64,000 bases of DNA from Diplolepis rosae (lineage: Eukaryota > Arthropoda > Insecta > Hymenoptera > Diplolepididae), in contig JAPYXD010000755.1 of the NCBI GenBank assembly GCA_030998225.1, positions 1,116,001 through 1,180,000 of the forward strand, read 5' to 3'. A program made the translations under genes and the position numbers. The notes beneath the pieces are model-generated. The model made no database searches and had not been told where the DNA came from. It saw only the letters and a program-made list of their open reading frames with translations. Shown one piece after another: positions 55,513 through 64,000 of the stretch. How positions within the stretch are numbered: position 1 is the stretch's first letter; each line of letters opens with the position of its first letter.

Positions 55513-58029
55513 TCATTCCATAGAATAGCTGCTTTCGTTTACCGACCTTCACACTATTTCAAAGCTACTCTTCACTTTTTATACTCTACTTGCATGTATG
55601 CTCTGAAATTAGCGTTCATCTGACAACATTTTTTTCTGTATAATTCGAGTTCTAGCTATCAATCCCCTACCCTAAACTTCTTCCAAGCAACCAATTTTGC
55701 AGGCTGATTTTTTTGTCATATCTCGCATAGCGTGGATAAAAATATATATATTTTTTTGATCAAAACGAAAAATACAAATCTTATAGAAAAACGTTTAAAT
55801 CGAAACTTTTCGATCTTTTTTGAAAGAACAATTTTGCATTATAACTTTTCTCGTATATCGCATGTTTTTACCGGAAAAAGAAAATATCATAATGGTGCGA
55901 ATTGAATAGTAGTATTAAAAAATTGATCCTCTGAATAGTATAAGAACATATAAAATTATATAGACAATTTTGTATAGCATTTTTTTTTTTAATAACAACG
56001 TATAACTTTTTACATATGCCGTCTTAGAATAGTCAATTAATTTTATATGTCATACTATAAAGAGGCACGATTGTAGTTGACCATTCTTAAATATACTTCA
56101 TATAACCTTTTAATGTTTTCACGAATACATTTTTACATTTGAAATAAACCTATAGTGTGGTCGGAAAATATAGGTGTATCAACTTTAAAATGTTTACACA
56201 AGTTTAATTTTTCCAAATATCAGTCTTTAAAACGCCTTCCTACCGAAAAGTTTTAGTACAATCGAATTCATAGTTACAAAATAATTATTGATATTTAAAG
56301 TCTTTACCGTCTGAATGTCTCGCGCGTGGACTATACGTATGGTATACTGAAAGACTTTTCGTTAGAGTTAATGATAAAATAGAATTAAAATTCAGTATAA
56401 TATTGTTTTATAATGAGTAAAGCTGAGGTTTTAGTACACTTATTCATATTATGACATCGAAATTCAATATAGTCCTAACAAAGTCTTTAAAAGATGTAGA
56501 AGACAAATTAATATTATGAATTTCCATTAGAATAATTAAGTGTACGAAAAAATGATATTATGATTACTAAATTCTCTACAAATAATTTTAATACGTCGAA
56601 CAATGAATATTAATTTGCTAGAAACCTGGCGAAGCGCAGCAAAAAACGAAAATTCATTTTCGGTTTTTCATATAATTCGTTTCAGAATGTCGTTCGAGTG
56701 CTTCCGTCGTTTTCTGATTGGCTTCGTAGACTCAAACCAAGTCTGTTCAACTCAGTAGTAGCGTTAAGTTCCAGCCCTTGCGGGGAAAGACGCCAGGGGT
56801 AGGTTAAGTTCCAAAATCCAACATGGGGATCGACACTTTTGAAAGTCACAAAAATCTCATGGATAAGAAGTAAGTTGTAGGAGTGAGGCCCAAACTTGTG
56901 TTTTTGAGTCTGCTGTATCCATGATAGGGGATTTTACAACACAGCTTTTTCCCTCTTTTCTTCCTACTTCGCTCTTTACTGGTCTTTTCCTGAGATCAGA
57001 TATGTATTTTTTCAAAGTAAAGATATTCAAAAAGAACCATGTTTGGAAATTAACAATTTGTTTTTAAATTTATTGCATATTTATTGACAATATATTTTCA
57101 ATATTCTTTCATTATCTTGATTACAATAATGAAGACATAGTGAAAAAATAAATAATTTATAAATGATAATATTTTGAAAGTTTAATATTCATACAATATA
57201 ATTTTCGTTTATATAGTAAGGTAATAAAGTCAATATTATTCATTGATATATAATAATTTCTCTATATAATAATATAATAATAATCCGTATACATTTTTTG
57301 AGACAAAAAAATGTTAATGTATATAGTATTATATTGCCTTTAAGGTCATAAAATTAATAATGATATATGCATTACTTATTGATAGTCAATGTAACTCCTA
57401 ATTTGAATATTCAAAAAAATATTAATTTGAAATTATGAAACTTCTCTAATATAGTTATTATACGCCTAGTACACATACACTGAGAAACATTTTGTTAGAG
57501 TAAATCATATAATATTGTTTTTAAATGCACGGAGAAAAATGGGTTTCAAAATCTTCGATTTCACTGCTATCATTTCGGACTTCATTCCCAAACGAGTCTA
57601 TCTTTTCAGATTCAGGATGAGAATTCAATAAATGATTCAGATGCAAGCTTTATGATTGGGGGTCAAGTGAACAGGGTATATCAGTAGGCACTCCTACAAT
57701 CTGTCCGGTCGAGTCTAGTACTTAGTCCTATACCAAATTATAAGGTGTTAACGGGCGAATAAAGTATCATTGCCCACGGAAAAGACAGCTACAACTAATA
57801 TATTTTAGCAATGTATAAACTTTTCGAACAAAGTAATTACCATAAATTGAATTGCAAAAGATTCTGTATCAAATCGATCTTTATATTAAAATTGTACACG
57901 GAAAAAACAAGTTCTATGAAGTTTAGGGAACTAGTTCTGGATTAGATGATACAACGGATAGTGGAATAAAAATTAATGCTGTCTGTTATAGGATATAATG
58001 ATATAATGTATGGAAATTTGATGTGATAT
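55513..58029. other. AT-rich spacer with one dispersed repeat
   Basis: 56424-56590 recurs at 62629-62800 in direct orientation (GAGGTTTTA(G/T)TACACTTATTCA; GAAAAAATGATATTATGATT). A GC-richer block at 56620-56840 has no recognised gene. CACTGAGAAAC at 57478 and CACGGAGAAAAATGG at 57534 resemble single ends of the MITE family at 10812. Confidence 0.5.
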
Positions 58030-59250
58030 TGTTACGTCCCGAGCAAAAGGCGAGGGTAGTTTGGATTTTTGGATGTAAGGGAGGCGGTTAGCTGATTATA
58101 TCAGGTTGGTAAGGCCTGATAACTCATTTTTGTTTGTGGGTACGTTGTCACTTGTCAGGTCTATGGACCCTGAGTTGTTCACAATGATAATAAAACACTG
58201 AATATATAAATAAATGAAATAATTTATTATAAATAAATAAGATTTTGCGCAAGTTTTCACACAAGATGATACTTAGGTGGTAACTTACTTGTCTATCTCT
58301 TAATTTAGAGGGCAAAAGAGAGAATTGTCGTTTTTTACTCCTATAATTGCAAGTCAACGGCACAAATCCTTGCAGGATAGTTGGGTTTCGTTTGAGTCTC
58401 TGTGAAGTAGCAAAACAACAATAAATCTTGCAGGAGGTATGATGTAAGGGATGCAAGTTCACCAGCAACTGATGTGATCAATTATCCGCTTACGTATCTT
58501 GCTAAGTACACGAGAAATGAATCAAACCTGCACTTGTTAACAAGATAGGTTAGTTCGTCCCGATTTCAGAAATGAATCACTATTAACCGACACGATTAAA
58601 TACGACGATACACGTAACCCAGAGGAACTATCTAGCACTACGGTTTCCGGACTTGCACCACTTAAGGACCAAGGATTTTATTTACCAAGTGCCGAATGTA
58701 GAATTGCTCATAGAAATCCACTTGAGACTTACGTTTATCGAAGGGTCTGCTCACGACGTTGAATTACCGGTCCGAACCTAATAACCGTACAACGGCTCGG
58801 TACTTAATGACAAACCACCAGAGATAAATCTTGGGGTATATATATTATTGATGCTTCTATTAGTGGGTGCAGATAAACGTAAATCGGTGGCACGGCACGT
58901 TCGAATCGCAAATCGGTGGCAAGGCACGCTCGAATCGCAAATCGGTGGCAAAGCACGTACGAATTGCGAATCGGTGGCCAGGCACGATCTCTGCAAGAGT
59001 TCATGGGTTCATCTCTTCTATTGCCCAATTTTATATCTAGTTTCCAAATAAATGCATTTTTAATTACTTATTTCTGCATTTATTTGTCTATGGTTTATAT
59101 TACTTATTTTACTAAGTATGATCATTAATTTCTTGCCAATGATCAGTCAATCAATTCTTTATTTATGATCCATAATCAATAATCGATTTTCATTCATTGA
59201 TCATGATCGACTTATCGGCAATCAATACATAGGGGCGCTAATATTGATCA
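58030..59250 (+). other. Possible solo LTR starting TGTTACGTCC
   Basis: TGTTACGTCCCGAGC at 58030 resembles the start of the TGTCACGTCC LTRs, and a TATATATA-like box occurs near 58842. I could not find the closing end or a TSD, so the right limit is arbitrary. The 106-codon minus-strand frame (58468-58148) shows no domain. Confidence 0.3.
58886..58986 (+). repeat. 29-bp minisatellite, about 3.5 units
   Basis: Units begin GGTGGCA(C/A)GGCACG and end GAATCGCAAATC, period 29 bp. GC-rich against an AT-rich background, just after the TATA-like box at 58842. Confidence 0.9.
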
Positions 59251-59908
59251 ATACTATTTTACTACCCAAGATATTAATGATAGTTGTGATATAATATTAA
59301 TATAATATTTCCTCAGGTAAAATATTTTTCAAAAAAGTGAAGGCCATTCCTGAAGTAAATTCCAACGAGGAATTCAATGGTGACCTTCATTTTGACCTTG
59401 AAGTTGACCTTCATGGCTTTTTCAAGGTCAACTTTGTTTTTGTTTAAAATGGAAACTCCCTTTTTTTACATCTGCAATCGATAGAGCGGAAAATTCTACG
59501 TTCAAGTACGTACTTAAGTCATAGGTCAATTGTAACGTTCAAGGTCAATTAGAGGTTATTTGAAATTAAAAAAGTTTTACAAGAGGTAAGTGTAATTCCT
59601 GAAGTAAATTTCAACGAGAAATTCATTGGTGAGCTCTGTATTGATCTTGGTTACAGCGTTTTGAATATTGTAAAATCATATGCATAGGAAATTTTTCATT
59701 AAAAGTTCCAGGAGTTCTGGTGAGAGTTCTGTTCCTACCCAAAGAGTTATATCGAAAAGTCCTATACCGTTTTTCAATACCTAAGTCAATACCTAAGGAG
59801 ATACCATTAGTCCTATACCGTTTTTCTATCTCCATACGAATATTACGAATCGAAACTAAATTTACGTATTACGAGTACATACTTACTATCTTTCGCTAAA
59901 AGATTATT

Positions 59909-60998
59909 ATGGCGCAAGCTAAACTTTCGGAACGAGAGAGGGTATCTGTATTAATGATGCGTGGTTGAGGAGATCGAGTTCAATCTTATGATCAAGTTCG
60001 TGTGCTTTTTAATCGCACTTTTCGTAATGGAGAAGGGTTAAATTCTGTCTCAAAATCAACAATTGAAAGAACTGTAAGGCGCTTTATGAATCATGGATCT
60101 ATCAAGGACCTTCAGAGAACTGGTCGGCAGAAATTTGCAGGATCTGAGGAGATGCAGATGGACATAGCCCAAGAATTTGCTGAAAACCCACACCTTAGTT
60201 TACGTCCAGCTAGTGGTGAGCGTCACGTTGCTCCTGAGACAGTGCGAAATATTTTAAAAAGCATTAGTTTCCATCCTTACAAAGTTCATCTTGTACAAGA
60301 GCTCAGTGAAGACGATCCTGATCGTCGGGTTGAATTTTGTGAAATTATGATGGACAGAATTGATAGAGATCCTCTTTTCTTGTACAATACAGTATTTTCA
60401 GATGAAGCTACTTTCACTTTAAAAGGTGAAGTTAATAGGCAAAATCGTAGATATTGGTCCGACACAAATCCTAATTGGATGCTGGAGAGTCACACACAAT
60501 ATCCACAAAAGATTAATGTTTGGGCCGGTATCTTGAATGATACATTGATAGGCCCTTTCTTCATCGATGGTAATCTCAATGATTGTGCATATTAAGAGCT
60601 TCTCAGAAACCAAATAGTACCACGAATAAGGGAGATTACAGGCGATAATTTTCATAATATTTGGTTCCAGCAGGAACGGAGCAGCGTCTCATTACGGTAG
60701 GGAGGTTCGAGCATATTTGGATACTCAGTTCCCTCATAGGTGGATTGGAAGAAGGGGTGAAATCGAGTGGTCAGCTAGATCTCCTGATCTGACGCCACTC
60801 GACTATTTTCTTTGGGGTTATTTAAAGAGCAAAGTATACTTAACGCAACCCCAAAGCTTAGACGAATTGCAGAATCGGATTCTGCAAGAGGCTACTTTGA
60901 TTTATAGGGAGATGATTCGTAATGCTGTAATTCATTTTTACAATCGCATAGCTTTTTGTCAAGAAGCTCAAGGTTTTCAGTTCGAACATCTTCACTGA
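59909..60998 (+). pseudogene. DD41D (rosa-like) IS630/mariner transposase, three defects
   Basis: From ATG 59909 the N-terminus MAQAKLSERERVSVLMMRG meets TGA at 59966, probably a former Trp codon. Two helix-turn-helix regions follow (STIERTVRRFMNHG; VAPETVRNILK). The first catalytic Asp is in FSDEATF. A TAA at 60594 and a one-base gain near 60678, within the codon of the second Asp (QQ-D), break the frame. SPDLTPLDYF carries the third Asp, 41 residues after the second, matching the DD41D group. Stop TGA at 60996. Length of about 363 codons fits full size. Confidence 0.87.
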
Positions 60999-61000
60999 AA

Positions 61001-61123
61001 CGCGAGAGGCAAGGGGACTCATGCTAATCAAGCATCTCCGAAACGTGAGAGGCAAGGGGACTCTCGTTAATCAAGCACCCCGAAACGTGAGAGGCAAGGG
61101 GACTCACGATAATCAAGCACCTC
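61001..61123 (+). other. Conserved 3' motif, three tandem copies
   Basis: Copies at 61001-61038, 61044-61081 and 61086-61123, period 42-43 bp, start two bases after the transposase stop. Each has G(T/C)GAG, AGGCAAGGGGA, CTC(A/T), AATCAAGCA and a C-rich end. Copy 3 has a full 6-bp stem (CGTGAG/CTCACG); copy 2 has the complete GGGG/CCCC pair. In the transposase frame copy 1 would read NARGKGTHANQAS after the stop. Confidence 0.65.
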
Positions 61124-61845
61124 AAAGGGAACAGAATTTACTACATCCACGTCGTTGTTCCTGGGTAATGCTAAACGTAAACGTAAACTGCTTGAAAAAA
61201 ATCTTGAAAAAACCTTGAAGATCATCATCAAGATCAATACACAGCTCACCAATGAATTTCTCGTTGAAATTTACTTCAGGAATTACACTGACCTCTTGGA
61301 AAACTTTTTTAATTTCAAATAACCTTTAACTGACCTTGAACGTTACAATTGACCTATGACTTCGATACGTACTTGAACGTAGTATTTTTCGCTCTATCGA
61401 TTGCAGATGTGAAAAAAGGGCGTTTCCATTTTAAAAAAACAAATTTGACCTTCAAAAAGCCATGAGGGTTAACTTCAAGGTCAAAATGAAGGTCACCATT
61501 GAATTCCTCGTTGAAATTTACTTCAGGAATGACCTTCACTTTTTTGAAAAATATTTGATCTGAGGAAATATCCAACCGTCCCGGGAATTTTTAGACACCC
61601 TGTATAATTATATTAATTAGTAATATAGTAATAATTCTATAAAATCTGTAACTGAAAGCAATATATAGTCTATTGGAGTGGCCTCAAAGCTTTAGAAAAA
61701 TGTTCATTAAAATGATGACTCATTTTTAAACGATAAAAAATATTCTCCATATTATTACCATTTAATACTTAATTTATTTTCGAGTGCACACTAACTCACT
61801 ATTGCAAACACTTACTGCACATATAATTGCCTGTTCAAACGATAT

Positions 61846-61930
61846 TAAAATTATTCCTAGTCGCTACGGGTTCGAACCCTCTATACTTATAACTAAGGCA
61901 TACTAAGCTACCGATTAAACCTATCGGCTA
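61846..61930 (-). other. tRNA-like or tRNA-derived sequence
   Basis: On the minus strand TAGCCGATAGG resembles a pol III A box and GGTTCGAACCC a B box, about 50 bases apart. The acceptor and T stems do not fold well, so a working tRNA is unlikely. A tRNA pseudogene or SINE head is the better reading. Confidence 0.3.
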
Positions 61931-63260
61931 CGCACGCTTAGAGTAATAAAAAGAAAATATCCGTTATAAGCTGCATGTACAGTTGAGATACACGTGGTGC
62001 GGCGGCATGGTGATCAACCTTCCAAATTCTACAAATCACGACAGTTCGAGGTAATCAGCTTATGCATCGTCTTTTGGAAGTATAAGACTGACCACTGAAC
62101 GTTTTGAAGTGTGCGCAAAATTACACTTACAAACTCCACAGAGCGTTCCACAATTTATACTGTGACGCATTTTTTGACCAGTTCCATTTCATCTACATAT
62201 AGTAATAAGCTGTCATTTTATAATTCCAGTTGCAATGATTAATGCTCAAAATATATTTATACCTTTAAACTCAATTTAAAAATAGTTAGGTTTACTTTTA
62301 TTTGAAGAACCGATACATGAGTTTTCTGAAATAGAGCACAAAACTTTGAATTACAATTACATTTTGTAATTAAATACAATCTTAAGATATCTTCAGCATT
62401 GATTTCTTCAACAAAACGTATAGAACTATGACATTTAATGGCACTTAATCTCGTTAGCATATCAAATATTTGGCAAAATATATTTAAGAGTTATTTTAAT
62501 TTATTATGGTTGCTAAAATATCTAGGAACATAATCTATATTCGTGCATTCTTTCCTACTTCAATAGCACTTTTAAAAAAGTTTGGTAGTCTTTCCGAACT
62601 CGAAATTTTCATTTTTCTCCGTGTGGGGAAAACCGAGGTTTTATTACACTTATTCATAACATGGCACCGAAATTCAATATAGTCATAACAAACTTTAAAA
62701 CATGTAGAAGACAAGTCAGTACTTTAAATAGCAAATATTATGAATCTTCATTCAAAAAATTAAGAATACGAAAAAATGATATTATGATTACCAAGTTTTC
62801 TAATAGTACCCTACCCAAGCGACTTTATGTAACACAAATGCGCGTTACGGGCTCCTAGATAAATTTAGCAAAGTGAGGTTATGAAGCTTGACGTGGGACT
62901 TGTTGAGTAGGCACAAAGATGACAGCACTAACAGGGCAATTATTATTCTTTATAGCCGTGATTTCAGGGAAATAATGATAATAGTCTTGACTTCTATAAA
63001 CGGGAACTTACCACTTGCAAAATAGGTGGCGTTAAGTGTTCAAAACAAGCATGTGTTACATAAAAATAATTTTAATGGCTCTCCCACATTTCGTAAATCA
63101 GACACGCGTGCTTAATCTACGAGCAAGCGGCGATTTTCCGTTTGCAGTCGGAAAAACCTTTTCTCGGGAAAATTTAAATTAAATTTTTTTATAGTAGATG
63201 TATATATATAAGTCGATCAAGGTGTGGGTTAGAAAAAATAATTGAAACACTCAACCATAA
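61931..63260. other. AT-rich spacer with one dispersed repeat
   Basis: 62629-62800 repeats 56424-56590. No gene is supported; the 65-codon frame at 62661 lies in the repeat. Confidence 0.45.
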
Positions 63261-63265
63261 TTTGT

Positions 63266-63314
63266 CATGAGCGACGTTTCGTTGGCTTGGTTCGCCAACC
63301 TCATCAGGCTATAT
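63266..63314 (-). ncRNA. Hammerhead-ribozyme-like motif of a Penelope-like element
   Basis: On the minus strand AGC, CTGATGAG, stem II GTTGGC / GCCAAC with loop GAACCAA, then GAAAC, GTC and GCT. The first and last triplets pair as a short stem I, and GTC is a permitted cleavage triplet. Only ACGT stands where stem III should be, as in the small hammerheads known from Penelope-like elements that work as dimers. One G beside stem II is unpaired, so activity is uncertain. It lies about 340 bp downstream of the GIY-YIG fragment on the same strand. Confidence 0.55.
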
Positions 63315-63649
63315 TTGAATGATAAAGTTCATATAAATTAGGAATCACAATAATTTTTACAAATTTTTTTACAAAACAGTGAAAAAACACTTTCTAAAGT
63401 CACAAAACAAATTTTACCTTAAAATTGAAGTCTTTACATTTAAAACATTTAGTCAATTAATAAAATCTAATTTAATTAGTCACATTGTTTCGTCCCGAAG
63501 TGAAATATTAAACTAACTATTCGTAATTTTGTTTCTTTATTTATAAGACGGAGGACACTAATATTAATAAACTAACACTAACTTAAACTTGTATATTATA
63601 CAAATGAGTATTCATACGTTAAATAATAATTTCAAACAAGAATCAGTGT

Positions 63650-63925
63650 TCATAATTTCAAACTCTTCAAAAGTGGAAAGTAGTGAGAATTTAACGTATA
63701 AATATCATCTTTTTTATTTATGCTATTTTTTTGACATTTAATATGAATCATTTCTGATATAAGTCTCTTTTTATAAATAATTTCGAAATCCACTACAGTA
63801 GTCTTATTCCAATCAAATTCATGTTTAAAATTAATTTGATGCTGACAAACAACTGATTCGTCATTTTTATTATTAATGTGTTCCTTTATACGTGTCTTTA
63901 AAGTTCTTTTTGTTTCACCAATATT
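63650..63925 (-). pseudogene. Penelope-like element, C-terminal GIY-YIG endonuclease part
   Basis: The minus-strand frame ending in TGA at 63650-63652 reads IGETKRTLKTRIKEHINNK, VVCQHQINFKHEFDW and KRLISEMIHIKCQKNSIN. This is the second half of the GIY-YIG nuclease of Penelope-like retroelements: the Y-I-G segment, Arg of LKTRIKEH, H-F-(D/N)W and the Glu of ISEM. The frame is closed by a TGA just upstream (63926-63928), so it is a truncated or broken copy. The RT is not in the window. Confidence 0.85.
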
Positions 63926-64000
63926 TCACGAAAGTTATTAATGAAGAATTAAAAAATATTATCAAACTTCCAAAATCACATATAAATAACAGTTTTGAAC

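Larger units (their letters stand above)
59305..61604 (+). mobile_element. DD41D mariner-type transposon with about 340-bp TIRs
   Basis: 59305-59652 is the inverted repeat of 61229-61568 (CCTGAAGTAAATT, AACGTTCAAGGTCA and so on). The right end extends to ACACCCTG followed by TATA, a common terminus of this superfamily. The left end lacks these last 35 bp or so. One transposase gene lies inside, disabled by two stops and a frameshift. Three copies of the shared 3' motif follow its stop codon. Confidence 0.85.

Noticed and set aside
57478..57550. Small MITE between CACTGAGAAAC and CACGGAGAAAAATGG
   Set aside because: Both ends are in the same orientation, so they do not form TIRs.
58030..59300. 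Complete solo LTR beginning at 58030
   Set aside because: No matching CA end and no target duplication found; kept only as a weak feature.
61001..61123. CRISPR-like array (three 42-bp repeats)
   Set aside because: The units are contiguous variants with no spacers, in a eukaryotic transposon 3' region.

Overview
The window is transposon-rich, AT-rich nuclear DNA of an animal. The mix (mariner and DD41D transposases, a hAT transposase, R1-like and other non-LTR fragments, Ty3/Gypsy, a Penelope-like element, TTAA-target MITEs, many fold-back elements) suggests an arthropod, most likely an insect. A hymenopteran would fit, but that is inference. I find no convincing host gene. Two short exon-like segments at 20.14-20.34 kb are the only host-gene candidates, and they are weak.

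Layout. 0-2.3 kb: a truncated MITE-like repeat (family A) and an unidentified stretch of higher GC. 2.3-9.8 kb: a 7.5-kb palindromic structure with two arms of about 2.0 kb around an intact hAT transposase gene. 9.8-13.4 kb: a second, older inverted repeat, interrupted by two solo LTRs and two MITEs; its unfilled arm still shows the empty target sites. 13.9-15.2 kb: a MITE and a palindromic composite. 15.6-19.1 kb: a DNA transposon with about 240-bp terminal inverted repeats (TIRs), an AATT target duplication (TSD) and a transposase broken by one frameshift. 20.6-24.1 kb: a solo LTR inside a second LTR inside family A. 25.4-33 kb: several fold-back elements, a GCGCGAAGCGCGA-rich repeat and an internally deleted IS630-type transposon. 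34.6-35.0 kb: family A again.

36.5-39.1 kb: two non-LTR retrotransposon 3' fragments. 40-43.2 kb: a Gypsy RT scrap, and a 72-bp minisatellite split by a TTAA-target palindromic element that itself contains a piggyBac-like MITE. 45.1-49.6 kb: three mariners, one of them split near its last codons by an internally deleted Mutator-like (MULE) element. 50.6-55.5 kb: family A in reverse, then a decayed Ty3/Gypsy element (5' LTR, gag, protease, RT, RNase H, start of integrase) carrying a TTAA MITE, then another MITE. 59.3-61.6 kb: a DD41D mariner-type transposon with about 340-bp TIRs. 63.2-63.9 kb: a hammerhead-like RNA motif and the GIY-YIG end of a Penelope-like element, both on the minus strand.

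The most unusual signal is a motif of about 37-42 nt found downstream of, or at the end of, three unrelated transposase genes: hAT (7530-7566), the AATT element (18656-18694) and DD41D (three tandem copies, 61001-61123). In all three hosts its best copy keeps a GTGAG/CTCAC stem and a GGGG loop facing a downstream CCCC, which reads as a candidate H-type pseudoknot. It might instead be a short peptide motif or a shared DNA site.
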